Source of the DNA: Natrialba swarupiae
Lineage (GTDB): Archaea > Halobacteriota > Halobacteria > Halobacteriales > Natrialbaceae
NCBI RefSeq assembly: GCF_008245225.1
Contig: NZ_VTAW01000020.1
Span: 1 to 64,000, forward strand
DNA: 64,000 nt
Direction of reading: 5' to 3'
Part shown: piece by piece, positions 17,334 through 26,481 of the stretch
How the letters are laid out: every line of letters begins with the position of its first letter
Position numbering within the stretch: the first letter of the stretch is position 1
Program-made: the position numbers and the translations under genes
Notes under the pieces: model-generated
Database searches by the model: none
What the model saw: only the letters and a program-made list of their open reading frames with translations
Told to the model about the DNA's origin: nothing

Positions 17334-19379
17334 ATGGAGACGCAATCGGGCCCCGCGCCAGCGGCCGTCGACGAGCCAACGGCGCTGACGGAGCGTCTGG
17401 AAATCAGGCGTCAGGGGATCTTCGTCGCTCTCACGTTTTTCGGAATGGTTGGTGGACTTCTCGGCAGTTGGCTCGGGGCCCCGCCGTGGTTCGTCTGGGG
17501 CTGTTACGGCACCGCGTACGCCTTCGGCGGCTGGTACGGGCTCAAAGCGAGCATCGAAGCGTTGCGAGTACCCGAAGTGGAGATCGACCTCCTGATGATC
17601 GTCGCCGCACTCGGTGCGCTCTACATCGGCGCGCCGTTCGAAGGAGCGATGTTGCTGTTCTTGTTCTCGCTGTCGGGGGTCTTAGAGGAGTACGCCATCG
17701 GCCGGTCGCGGACCGCGATCAAGTCGCTGGTCGAGATGCGACCGGAGTCGGCCCAGGTTCTCCGGAACGGGACGGAAGTGACGACCGAAGTCGACGAAGT
17801 CGAGATCGGCGACGTGTTCGTCGTTCGCCCCGGTGAGCGACTGCCCCTCGACGGGATCGTGGAGGCTGGCGAGAGCACGGTCGATCAGTCCTCGCTCACC
17901 GGCGAGTCGGTCCCCGTAGCGAAGGAGCCGGGAGACGAGGTGTACAGCGGGACGATCAACGAGACGGGGAGTCTCGAGGTCCGGGTCACTCGAGCGGCCA
18001 CGGAGTCGGCGATCTCCCGACTCATCGCCATGGTCGAGCGAGCCCAGGAGAAGCGAGCGCCGACCCAGCAACTCATCGACCGGTTCGAGCAACCCTACGT
18101 TCTCGGCGTCTTCGCGATGACCGTCGTCGCGATCGGGTTCCCGCTTGCGGTCCTGAACCACGCGTTCGAGCCGACGTTCTACCGCGCGATGACGCTCATG
18201 GTCGCCGCGTCGCCGTGTGCGGTCATCATCTCGACGCCGGCGGCCGTTCTCTCGGCGATCTCCGCCGGCGGTCGACAGGGCGTCCTGTTCAAAGGTGGTG
18301 AACACATCGAGACGGCAGGGAACGTCGACGCGATCGCGTTCGACAAGACGGGGACGCTGACCGAAGGGAACACTCGACTCACGGACGTAAACGCGCGCGA
18401 GAACGCGTGTGCCGCCACCGACGGCGGCATCGTCGAGAGCGACGTACTCGACGGTTCGGTCGAAGACGGAACGCTGACGGACGACCAACTGCTGACGCTC
18501 GCGGCGGCCGTCCAGTCCCGGTCGGAACACCACCTGGCCGAGGCGACCGTCGAGGCCGCCGAGGACCGCTCGCTCGACGTGCCCGACGCGACCGAGTTCG
18601 AGGCAGTCGTCGGCAAAGGCGTCCACGCGACCGTCGGTGAGCAGACGATCCACATCGGTAACCCACGGTACGTCGAAACCGTCCTGGACGGGCGACCGAT
18701 CGACGGCAAAACGGCTGGACTCGAGGCCGTTCGTGAGCTCGAGGCCCACGGGAAGACGACCGTCCTCGTCGTCAGCGAACCCGCTGATGGCGCTTCGGTC
18801 GACGATCGTCCGACCGTTCTCGGCTGGCTCGCGTTCACCGACACGATCCGGCCCGACGCGGCCGAGATGATCGCGAAACTCCGCGAGCGCGGTGTCGAAC
18901 AGATCGTCATGCTGACGGGCGACAACGAACGAGTTGCCCAGTACATCGCCGACGAACTCGGAATCGACGAGGTGTACGCGGAACTACTCCCCGAGGAGAA
19001 AGTCGATCACGTCGAGACGCTTCAGGAGCGCCACGAGGCTGTCGCGATGGTCGGCGATGGGGTCAACGACGCCCCCGCACTCGCGACGGCCGATATCAGC
19101 ATCGGCATGGGTGGCGCCGGAACCGACGTGGCACTCGAGACGGCCGATATCGTCCTCATGTCGGACAAACTCGATCGGCTCCCCTACGCGTTCGCACTCA
19201 GCAAGGAGACCCGACGAACCCTGTATATCAACTTCGCCATCGCGTTCGGGGCGATCGCGATCATGGTGATCGCGATTCTCACTGCCGGGATCCCACTCCC
19301 GGTCGCGGTGATCGGTCACGAGGGATCGACCGTCCTCGTTAGCCTGATCGGGTTACGTCTGCTCCGTTTCGACGGCTGA
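17334..19379 (+). CDS. Metal-transporting P-type ATPase, P1B-4-like
   Basis: 681 aa from ATG 17334 (METQSGPAP). ATP-driven efflux of a transition metal: TGES actuator loop, ASPCAVI in the transport helix near residue 292, DKTGTLTEG with the phosphorylated Asp near 336, TGDN and GDGVNDAP near 574. The SPC motif (not CPC), HEGST in the final helices near 662 and lack of an N-terminal metal-binding domain are hallmarks of the P1B-4 group (Co2+, Fe2+, sometimes Zn2+/Cd2+). The Asn in the ATP-domain and the exact metal cannot be settled here. Divergent from thioredoxin, with a shared operator-like site between. Confidence 0.92.
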   Translation: METQSGPAPAAVDEPTALTERLEIRRQGIFVALTFFGMVGGLLGSWLGAPPWFVWGCYGTAYAFGGWYGLKASIEALRVPEVEIDLLMIVAALGALYIGAPFEGAMLLFLFSLSGVLEEYAIGRSRTAIKSLVEMRPESAQVLRNGTEVTTEVDEVEIGDVFVVRPGERLPLDGIVEAGESTVDQSSLTGESVPVAKEPGDEVYSGTINETGSLEVRVTRAATESAISRLIAMVERAQEKRAPTQQLIDRFEQPYVLGVFAMTVVAIGFPLAVLNHAFEPTFYRAMTLMVAASPCAVIISTPAAVLSAISAGGRQGVLFKGGEHIETAGNVDAIAFDKTGTLTEGNTRLTDVNARENACAATDGGIVESDVLDGSVEDGTLTDDQLLTLAAAVQSRSEHHLAEATVEAAEDRSLDVPDATEFEAVVGKGVHATVGEQTIHIGNPRYVETVLDGRPIDGKTAGLEAVRELEAHGKTTVLVVSEPADGASVDDRPTVLGWLAFTDTIRPDAAEMIAKLRERGVEQIVMLTGDNERVAQYIADELGIDEVYAELLPEEKVDHVETLQERHEAVAMVGDGVNDAPALATADISIGMGGAGTDVALETADIVLMSDKLDRLPYAFALSKETRRTLYINFAIAFGAIAIMVIAILTAGIPLPVAVIGHEGSTVLVSLIGLRLLRFDG

Positions 19380-19554
19380 CACGGTCTGCTGTGACGATAT
19401 TCCGGTGGAATCCCAGGACTGCTCGCGGTCACACCGTTACTGACTGACAGCAGTCCGTACGACGTGCCACTGGGGTTTCGAGGGTCAGGACGCGGACCGG
19501 ACCGGCCGAACGCAAAAGCGTACACTCTTGTGACTGACGCCCAATCGTATACAC

Positions 19555-20109
19555 ATGGGATTTCACACGTTCCCGACCGACCGCGCCGACAAACTCGAGG
19601 ATCCATCTCGCTACCGATTCTGTTCGCGCGAGGAACTGCTCGAGATGCTCGATCTCGAGTCCGATTTCGTCGTCGCGGACCTGGGTTCGGGGACGGGATT
19701 TTACTCGCGGGAGGTCGCACCGTTCGCCGAGACGCTGTACGCGGTCGATGTCCAGGAGGAAATGCACGAGTACCACCGTGAGGTGGGGCTCCTCGAAAAC
19801 GTCGAACTGGTCACGGCCGGTGTCGACTCGATGCCGTTCGACGACGACGAACTCGATGGCGCGTTCTCGACGATGACACATCACGAGTACGCCACCGACG
19901 AGACGATGGCGGAACTCGTCCGCGTCGTTCGACCAGGGGGTCGTCTCGTCACCGTCGACTGGTCCGCTTCGGGGGCTGGCGACGAGGGACCGCCGATGGA
20001 CGAACGATTCGGTCCCGACGACGTCGCCAGTCAACTCGAGGAGGCGGGCTTTACCCTCGAGCGCGTTCACGACCGGCCGGAGACGCTGGCAGTCGTTGCT
20101 CGTCGGTAA
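19555..20109 (+). CDS. Class I SAM-dependent methyltransferase
   Basis: 184 aa. Glycine-rich motif I VVADLGSGTGFYSR near residue 39, acidic strand-2 end AVDVQ, post-I and motif II DGAFSTMTHHEY, and RPGGRLVTVDW motif III place it in the methyltransferase 11 group (UbiE/arsenite-type fold). There is no cysteine pattern for arsenite. Single gene; TATA-like sequence about 30 nt upstream. Substrate unknown. Confidence 0.88.
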   Translation: MGFHTFPTDRADKLEDPSRYRFCSREELLEMLDLESDFVVADLGSGTGFYSREVAPFAETLYAVDVQEEMHEYHREVGLLENVELVTAGVDSMPFDDDELDGAFSTMTHHEYATDETMAELVRVVRPGGRLVTVDWSASGAGDEGPPMDERFGPDDVASQLEEAGFTLERVHDRPETLAVVARR

Positions 20110-20462
20110 TTTCGAGCGGCCACCCCGCTTCGTGGATCTGTCTCGGCCCCTTCGGGAGACAGCGGTGTCGAGGCCGTCTGAGTCCATTACCACTCCCCGT
20201 GACTGGGGGTTTATTACTTCGACCACTGATCGTGTCAGTGTGGGTACTATCCCACCACCGGTGATGGCGAGGACACACGTCGATATCGGTCACTTCGGGC
20301 GAGTGCGTGTATCACCTTCCACGAGCTACACGAGCGTGGTCAGCCCAGTCACTGTGACTGCCCTCGGCTTCGAGGAACGTTGTGCGACGATATCCGCTCG
20401 AGTGACGCAAGGGAGCTCGCCGCTGGCCACGGGAGACGGAATAGCCGCTTGGGGAACCGTCC
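20110..20462. other. Intergenic region without recognisable gene
   Basis: 353 nt between the methyltransferase and the CPBP protease gene. ORFs on both strands have atypical composition and no family resemblance. A short ACCGATCACTGG-like imperfect palindrome is present but no copy of repeat families A or B. Confidence 0.5.
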
Positions 20463-21332
20463 ATGAATACTGATCTGCAAGCGGTTGCCCGATCCCACCA
20501 AGTCACACTCTTTTTCGTCCTCGCCATCGCGTTCACGTGGACAGCTCACGGTATCGAAATCGTCACCGGCCGCCCGTTGATTCCGATCGGTGTGTTAGGG
20601 CCGATACTCGCTGCGGCACTCCTCACGTGGGTAACCGGCGGAAGCCTCCGACAGTGGGCGGGACAAGTTCTCATCTGGCGGACCGGACTTCGCTGGTACC
20701 TGATCGCAATCGTCGGGTTGCCAGTCGTTCTCGTCGTCAGCTCGACGGTGCTGATCGTGGTCCTCACCGGTGACCCGCCACGGCCGGAACTGCTGCCCGA
20801 GCGGACGGGCTTGATCGTCGGCTACTTTTTCTTTCAACTGTTCCTCCAGGGCGGCCTCGAGGAGTTCGGCTGGCGCGGGTTCGCGCTGCCGCGACTCCAG
20901 GAACGATACACCGCGCTCGTTGCAAGCATCGTGATCGGTGTCGTGTGGGCGCTCTGGCACGGGCCGCTGTTTTTCGTTCCGGGTACCTACTACTCGCAAA
21001 TCCCTCCGGTGTTGTATCTCTTGCAGACGATCGGAACGTCGGTGATGATCACGTGGGTGTACAACAGCACCGGCGGCAGCGTCTTGCTGGCGATGGCGTT
21101 CCACGCGGCCAACAACGTGAGTATGTTGCTGTACCCGTGGGAAATCGATATCGAGGTGATCGAAACGTCCCTCGCGGTAGACGTATCGATGACGATCGTC
21201 TATCTCGCCGTCGCGACACTGCTCGTGGTCGTCTACGGTGGCGCAAACCTGACGAACCGTGAGACGATTCCCGGCACGGAGCACACGGGGGGCGTTCCGG
21301 AAAATCGGACCGAAACGGCTGCCACGGACTGA
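20463..21332 (+). CDS. CPBP family intramembrane glutamic protease (1)
   Basis: 289 aa, about eight hydrophobic segments. The family signature is clear: EEFGWRGFALPRLQ (Glu pair and Arg), a following helix with WALWHGPLFF and a late HAANN helix. CPBP (Rce1/Abi-type) proteases cleave substrates in the membrane; in prokaryotes they are tied to bacteriocin self-immunity, sortase-like processing or signalling. A second member is encoded at 23327. It is followed by a palindromic element A2. Confidence 0.9.
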   Translation: MNTDLQAVARSHQVTLFFVLAIAFTWTAHGIEIVTGRPLIPIGVLGPILAAALLTWVTGGSLRQWAGQVLIWRTGLRWYLIAIVGLPVVLVVSSTVLIVVLTGDPPRPELLPERTGLIVGYFFFQLFLQGGLEEFGWRGFALPRLQERYTALVASIVIGVVWALWHGPLFFVPGTYYSQIPPVLYLLQTIGTSVMITWVYNSTGGSVLLAMAFHAANNVSMLLYPWEIDIEVIETSLAVDVSMTIVYLAVATLLVVVYGGANLTNRETIPGTEHTGGVPENRTETAATD

Positions 21333-21347
21333 TACCGTCGAACAGAA

Positions 21348-21433
21348 CTATAGTAGCCACTGCACGTCAATGCACACCTAATCGCACGACTTCTGTGCGA
21401 TCAGTGTGTAAATAGTTGCAGTTGTTACTATAG
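21348..21433. repeat. Palindromic element family A, copy A2
   Basis: Starts CTATAGTAGCCACTGCA and ends TTGCAGTTGTTACTATAG. The core AATCGCACGA...TGCGATCAGTGTGTAAA is a near-perfect inverted repeat. It lies 15 nt after the CPBP protease stop. Confidence 0.8.
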
Positions 21434-21618
21434 TGTGAGCATTCGCCGCGCCTGTCTTGTGAATTCGCGTCAGTGACTGCTGTCCGACAGTATGAACGTT
21501 GCACATCCGCAGACGCGTCGCTAGTGGTGGACCGAGTGCGTCGAATCCCAACGTGTCCGTCGACGTGTGACTCGCCACGTCGGTTCCGACGTTATTCCTC
21601 CGCCGTCTCGCTGGTCCC

Positions 21619-22944
21619 CTAATTGGACTGCTGTATCTCGCCCAAAAGCACGTCGACGACCACGAGGAGCACCCAGAGCATCGCGCCGTAGATGAGGATC
21701 CACTCCACGACGAACGGAGACTCGAGCATTGGGGTGGTAACGTACAACATTACGGGTGGAATCAGTCCGACGAGTCCGCCGTAGACGGCTGGGACTCGAG
21801 GGAATTGTGGGTGGCCGTACAGCGCGATATTGAGTAGAATGAGCGTCGCGCTCAAGGCCAGAAACAGTGGGATGACCAACGCCGCGTGTCCGTCGAAATC
21901 GACGGAGTAGATCCCGTTCATGATCAGCGCGACCCCGACGAAGAGTCCGACTAGTTGCCCGGCCACGAGTACCGCATTCCGTCGACGACTCCGGGTGTAG
22001 TAAATATTCAATCCACCGACAAATAGTATCAGGGCAAGTCCCTGAAAGATCTGGCCGGCATCGTAAAACTGTGCGCCGAGAGCGGTGTTCGCGCCACGAC
22101 CGCTGGCCACTGTGCCCCCGAGATCGCTGTGAAAGTTCGATAACGGGGAGAACGCGCCTGACCAGTGGGAGTACGCCATCCCGGTGAAGAACGCTTCACC
22201 GAGGAGCAGGAATAGTCCGCCGAGGGCGGTGAGAGACCATCGAAATGGATTTCCTGGCGAGTCCCGCTGGTGTGCTTTTGAACTTCGTTTGAACCCGTTC
22301 GACAGCACTCCCCTTCTGAACGCGTCGATGGTGACGAGAAAGATCCAGACGAACGCGGCGTAGATGAGGATCCATTCGGCAATAAAGAGCGGATCCGCAG
22401 TGACGTACATCAGAAGGTACCGACCCAGCGGGAGTATCGCGACGAGGACGCCGTAGCCGGCGATCCACCGGGGAAATCCCGGGTAGCGATAGAGGGCCGC
22501 GTTGATCGGAACGAGTCCGATGGTAATTCCCAGAAACATCGGAATGACCCACATCGCGTGGCCAGTTTCGAAATCGAGCGAGTAGACGCCGTTCATGATC
22601 AGTGCGACCCCGATGAAGATCCCGGCGAGCTGGCCGATGGTGAGCAACGCGTCCCGTCGGCGATCCCCCGTGTAGTAGACGTACAGGCCGCCGATGAACA
22701 GGATCACCGCGAGGCCGATGAACACCTGGCCCGCATTGTAGTACTGCGCCCCCAGTGCCGTGTTCGCACCCGGCGGACCACCGACCGTCATGCCCAGGTC
22801 GCTGTGGTAGTGGGTGAGCGGCGAGAACTCGTCCGGCCAGCGGCGGTAGGCCTGGCCGGTGAAGAATGCCTCTCCGAGCAGGACGAGAATCCCGCCGAGG
22901 ACGGTCAATGGCCACCGGAACGGGTTTCGTAGCTGCAGCCCCAT
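21619..22944 (-). CDS. Internally duplicated DUF998-like membrane protein
   Basis: 441 aa from ATG 22944 (MGLQLRNPFRWPLTVLGG). Two homologous halves (about 1-215 and 225-441), each with about six hydrophobic segments and the same landmarks: NPFRW near the start, LLGEAFFTG, SPLxxxHSDLG, GANTALGAQ, VALIMNGxYSxDF and EWILIY. The arrangement is that of a DUF998-type integral membrane protein that has doubled. No enzyme motif. The upstream ATG at 23007 would lie inside repeat A3, so it is rejected. Confidence 0.8.
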   Translation of the reverse strand: MGLQLRNPFRWPLTVLGGILVLLGEAFFTGQAYRRWPDEFSPLTHYHSDLGMTVGGPPGANTALGAQYYNAGQVFIGLAVILFIGGLYVYYTGDRRRDALLTIGQLAGIFIGVALIMNGVYSLDFETGHAMWVIPMFLGITIGLVPINAALYRYPGFPRWIAGYGVLVAILPLGRYLLMYVTADPLFIAEWILIYAAFVWIFLVTIDAFRRGVLSNGFKRSSKAHQRDSPGNPFRWSLTALGGLFLLLGEAFFTGMAYSHWSGAFSPLSNFHSDLGGTVASGRGANTALGAQFYDAGQIFQGLALILFVGGLNIYYTRSRRRNAVLVAGQLVGLFVGVALIMNGIYSVDFDGHAALVIPLFLALSATLILLNIALYGHPQFPRVPAVYGGLVGLIPPVMLYVTTPMLESPFVVEWILIYGAMLWVLLVVVDVLLGEIQQSN

Positions 22945-22969
22945 GCCAGCGTCTTCAGCAGGGAGAACA

Positions 22970-23055
22970 ATATAGTACCAACTGCAACTGTTTATACCCG
23001 ATTGCACAGCTATCGTGCGATCGGTGGATAAACTGACTTTTAGTGGCTATGATAG
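22970..23055. repeat. Palindromic element family A, copy A3
   Basis: An 86-bp imperfect palindrome: ATATAGTACCAACTGCAACTG ... TTAGTGGCTATGATAG around ATTGCAC/GTGCGAT. It occupies the promoter-proximal leader of the duplicated membrane protein gene, so in this copy it may affect expression. Confidence 0.7.
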
Positions 23056-23216
23056 CTCCGTTTCGGCAGGGATCGACGAGGACCCGAACCAGATACTGGC
23101 CCGCCAGACGCGCGATTCGCATCGGTCAGAGAATGTCGGTTACTCCGTCGAGGGGAGACGATCACGCGGACGTCGAGTGGCTGCGTCGCCCGCTGTCGGT
23201 GATGTCGAAGCCTGTC

Positions 23217-23298
23217 ATACGGTTTACTGTAGTCAATTACCGCCGATCACCGACCACGTCACTGGTGATCGGCGGTACATAGTTACAGCAATCCGTAT
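23217..23298. repeat. Palindromic element family B, copy B2
   Basis: The best family-B copy: ATACGG and CCGTAT ends, with inner arms TACCGCCGATCACC (about 23239-23252) and GGTGATCGGCGGTA (about 23264-23277) pairing along 14 bp. The right flank matches B1. It lies immediately downstream of the CPBP protease gene at 23327 (minus strand). Confidence 0.8.
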
Positions 23299-23326
23299 CA
23301 GTCTCCGAAGAGCCGGTGGCGAGGGA

Positions 23327-24244
23327 CTACTCTGTACCGGATGACTGTACACGAGCGCGTCGGCTTAGTGTCTTCGGCCCGTAGACCGAGACCACCACGA
23401 CGACGACCAGCAGCGCCAACACTGCTGGGAAGAAGCGTCCAACGGGACCGTGTGGCACGAGTTCGCCGCTGAAGTTTCCCGAGAAGTGAAACAGCACGGC
23501 TCCGAGAATACTGCGGCCCGTGTTGTTGTAGATCCAGGTGTACAGAACTGAGACGACCGTCGCCCCGAACATGAACTCCCAAAACGGGAGTGTCAACACA
23601 CCCAGTTCGGCCTGATAGGTCCCGACCATCACGAACATGGGGACGTGCCAGACGGCCCAGAAAAATCCGAGTATCAGACTCGCCCACAACGCGTTCCAAC
23701 GCGCCTGCAGCCCGTCGAGTGCGTATCCGCGCCAGCCCAGTTCTTCGGGTAGTGGGCCAAAGATCACCATGAAAACCGCGTACGGGAGGAGCGATACCGG
23801 ATCAGCGGCGAACTCGGCAGCTCGCTCGAACGCTGGAACCGCGTCGCCGGCGAGGACGCCTAAGAGTAGTGCCAACCCGTTCAGGACCGGAACGAGCAGG
23901 AGGATCACGGCGTACCAGCGTAGCCCGATCCGCCGGACGTCGACGAGCCGCCGCCAGTAGTCACGCCGGTGTTTCCCCTCTGCGTCCCAAAAGAGCAGAA
24001 AAATCGCCGCCCCTGGGACGCCGAGTCCACCGGCGGCGAACAGAATTACCCCGGGCAGTGCGAACGGGTCGTACTCGAGGACGACCAGTGGGATCCAGAA
24101 GAGGTACGAGACACCGAACGCGATGGCGAAGAACTGCCACGGGTTCGAGTACTCGAAGAACTCCGGGTCCACGTCCGGAGACGCGACAAGCGAGATGGTC
24201 GACGTCTCGCTCGCTGGTTCGTCGTCGGCGCTGTCGTTAGTCAT
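23327..24244 (-). CDS. CPBP family intramembrane glutamic protease (2)
   Basis: 305 aa from ATG 24244. About eight membrane segments; signature PEELGWRGYALDGLQ, a following WAVWHVPMFV helix and a final HFSGN helix, giving the conserved Glu-Glu, His and His of the family. Its start overlaps the end of the upstream serine hydrolase gene by 8 nt, so the two are cotranscribed. The pairing of a membrane protease with a membrane-anchored serine hydrolase may mean a shared surface role. Ends next to repeat B2. Confidence 0.9.
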   Translation of the reverse strand: MTNDSADDEPASETSTISLVASPDVDPEFFEYSNPWQFFAIAFGVSYLFWIPLVVLEYDPFALPGVILFAAGGLGVPGAAIFLLFWDAEGKHRRDYWRRLVDVRRIGLRWYAVILLLVPVLNGLALLLGVLAGDAVPAFERAAEFAADPVSLLPYAVFMVIFGPLPEELGWRGYALDGLQARWNALWASLILGFFWAVWHVPMFVMVGTYQAELGVLTLPFWEFMFGATVVSVLYTWIYNNTGRSILGAVLFHFSGNFSGELVPHGPVGRFFPAVLALLVVVVVVSVYGPKTLSRRARVQSSGTE

Positions 24245-25742
24245 TCGGTTCACCCGTGCCTGTTTTGGGAAACAGGACCGTCACCAACAGGAGAGCGACG
24301 ACTGCCGACAGTGCCAGTCCGATCCACTCGGCGATCACCGGCAGGAAGAACGCCACAGTTTCTCGACCGATGGTCCACCAGAGCCCGAACGTTACGACTG
24401 CGAGGATGCCCAGGACCGCTCGAGTGACGCGGTCGCGGTCGGATAGCGGGGCGAACGTTCGCGTTCCCGCGATAGCACCATATCCGAGTCGGAGGGCGAG
24501 CCCGGCCGCAACACCGACGAGAATCCAGACTGGCAGGCGAATCCAGCTCCTCGCGCGCGTCAGCGACTGACTGGGGAGGCCGCGTCGATCCGTCCACGCC
24601 GCCACGACGTCGGCGATAAGCTGGACACTCCGTTCGCTGTTCGTGAGGATGACGATTCCGTCGCCGGTCCCGGGGACAGCGTGAAACCAGTGCCACGAAC
24701 CGGATCCTTGCCCGCCGTTCATCACTGCCCGCTCCCCATCGGAGAGCGTTTCGACGAAGTGTCCGAGCCCCGCGCCGTCGCTGGCGAGGCCGTAGAAGCC
24801 CGTCGTTTCGACAGTCGGAGCGTATAGTTCCGCGACGTGCGCCGGTTCGAGGACGCCCCGCCCCACCGGTTCCCCGCTCGTCTCCGTGCCAGCGGCGACG
24901 AAGCGAGCGATGTCTGTCGCAGTTGCGTACAGCCCGCTGTGGGCGCTGGCGGGACTATGTTTCGCGGGGGCCTGGGAGCCATCCACGAAGTGCTCCGTGG
25001 CCAGTTCCGATCGGAGCCCCTCGGTGGCGACGAAGGTGGCACTCTCCATCTCGAGCGGCTCGAGGATTTCGTCGGCCACGTACGCTGTGAAGTCACGCCC
25101 CGTAACGTCCTCGAGGAGGAGTTCCAGTAGCGCGTACCCGATATTCGAGTACCGGAACTCACCGGGTTCGCTCGTCGGTCGTGCCGCTGGTCCGTCCGCG
25201 TGTCCGGACAGCGCCTCTCGAAGCGGTGGCGGCTCTTCGTCCAGCGGGACGCTCTCGTACCCACCTGCTGGCAGCCCGGCACTGTGGGCGAGCAATCGAC
25301 GAACGGTCACGTCGTCCCACGAATACGCGGCGTCAGGACGCTCCCAGCTCGTCAGGTGTCGGCCAACCGGATCGTCGAGTTCGAGCTCGCCTTGCTCGAC
25401 GAGCTTCAGTACCGCCCACGCAGTGATCGACTTCGTAAGTGATTGCACCCGGAACGGGGTGTCTTCGGCCATCGGGCGTCCGTCTGCGGGGTCAGCACTA
25501 CCGTAGGCACCGTTCCACGTCACCTCGCCGTCCTCGACCAGGGCGATCGACGCCCCCGGAACGTCGTAGCGATCGAGCACAGCCGGAACGCGCTCGTCGA
25601 GATACGCCGGGAGCGATTCGTCGGCGGAGGTGGGCTCGCTGACAGTGCCAAATCGGCTCGAGAGTCCTCCATTTGCTCCAACGAGGGAGGCCGCAAGCAA
25701 TCGGCGGCGGGTCGTGACTGGCCCCGAGCGATCCGACGGCAT
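24237..25742 (-). CDS. Serine hydrolase, class C beta-lactamase-like, membrane-anchored
   Basis: 501 aa. A twin-arginine-like N-terminus (TTRRRLLAASLVGA) suggests Tat export. The catalytic domain has SLTK (Ser-x-x-Lys), YSN and a GSGSWHW element where the third motif is expected, as in class C beta-lactamase/DD-peptidase-like esterases. The C-terminal 110 residues hold three hydrophobic helices, so the enzyme is probably tethered outside the cell. Archaea lack peptidoglycan, so a peptidase or esterase role is more likely than antibiotic resistance. First gene of a two-gene unit with a CPBP protease. Confidence 0.88.
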   Translation of the reverse strand: MPSDRSGPVTTRRRLLAASLVGANGGLSSRFGTVSEPTSADESLPAYLDERVPAVLDRYDVPGASIALVEDGEVTWNGAYGSADPADGRPMAEDTPFRVQSLTKSITAWAVLKLVEQGELELDDPVGRHLTSWERPDAAYSWDDVTVRRLLAHSAGLPAGGYESVPLDEEPPPLREALSGHADGPAARPTSEPGEFRYSNIGYALLELLLEDVTGRDFTAYVADEILEPLEMESATFVATEGLRSELATEHFVDGSQAPAKHSPASAHSGLYATATDIARFVAAGTETSGEPVGRGVLEPAHVAELYAPTVETTGFYGLASDGAGLGHFVETLSDGERAVMNGGQGSGSWHWFHAVPGTGDGIVILTNSERSVQLIADVVAAWTDRRGLPSQSLTRARSWIRLPVWILVGVAAGLALRLGYGAIAGTRTFAPLSDRDRVTRAVLGILAVVTFGLWWTIGRETVAFFLPVIAEWIGLALSAVVALLLVTVLFPKTGTGEPND

Positions 25743-26091
25743 AGTTCTTCTTGTGTGGACTGACTGATAAACATCGTCGCTTCGCTCGAGAGAAATTACG
25801 CTTCGGAGATAGGTGGATCGATAATGCGTTACTGACAGTCATGAGCCATTTTCTGAGTCTGAATAATCGGTACAACTGATGGCGTATCGAGTGAAACGAC
25901 CATGTTCCTGACGTGAAATTCTCGCCAAAAGTGATTCCTTAGTTGACCGTCCCGATTACCGGCGATCCGCGCCTGTACAGCATCGAGTGCAACGTCTCAC
26001 CCGAAGGTTTACTGGTGCGGACGTGGTCCGGCTACGTAGCTGTTGTCGGAGTCGTGACAGCGGGTATAACAGTCTACAAGTGGTGAATCCG
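25743..26091. other. Intergenic region without recognisable gene
   Basis: 349 nt between divergent genes. It contains TATA-like tracts for the serine hydrolase and little else. ORFs here have no family resemblance. Confidence 0.5.
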
Positions 26092-26481
26092 ATGGCCGGT
26101 CCCCTCACATACGTCGTCGCGATTGCAGTGGCGATCCACGGACTCATTCACTTTTTCGGGATCGGCGTCTACTTCGAATTACTCGAGCTGGCAGATCTCC
26201 CGTACAAAACCACGCTACTCGGCGGCGCCGTCGACGTGGGGGACGTTGGGATCCGGGTCTTTGCGGTGCTGACCGCTGTGGCCGGCGTCGGGTTCGTCGC
26301 GTCGGCTGCCGCGTTGGTCGCTGGCTGGCGCTATTGGCGAGACACGCTGCTCGCAGTGACTGTGTTGTCGTTGCTCCTTACGGCGCTCGATTGGACCGTC
26401 GCCTCCGCAGGCGTTCTGGCGAATCTGGCCATCCTGGCTGGTCTTCTCGTGCTGCCGCGGTTGTCAGTAACCCACGACTGA
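26092..26481 (+). CDS. Four-helix membrane protein, 3' end altered by the TnpB element
   Basis: 129 aa from ATG 26092 (MAGPLTYVVAIAVAIHGLIHF). Four hydrophobic segments; the first helix has an H-x3-H pattern (HGLIHF). The last residues, LSVTHD and the stop, are encoded by the hairpin at the end of the IS1341-type element, and the coding frame overlaps the end of tnpB by 18 nt on the other strand. The native C-terminus was probably lost on insertion. Function unknown. Confidence 0.7.
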   Translation: MAGPLTYVVAIAVAIHGLIHFFGIGVYFELLELADLPYKTTLLGGAVDVGDVGIRVFAVLTAVAGVGFVASAAALVAGWRYWRDTLLAVTVLSLLLTALDWTVASAGVLANLAILAGLLVLPRLSVTHD

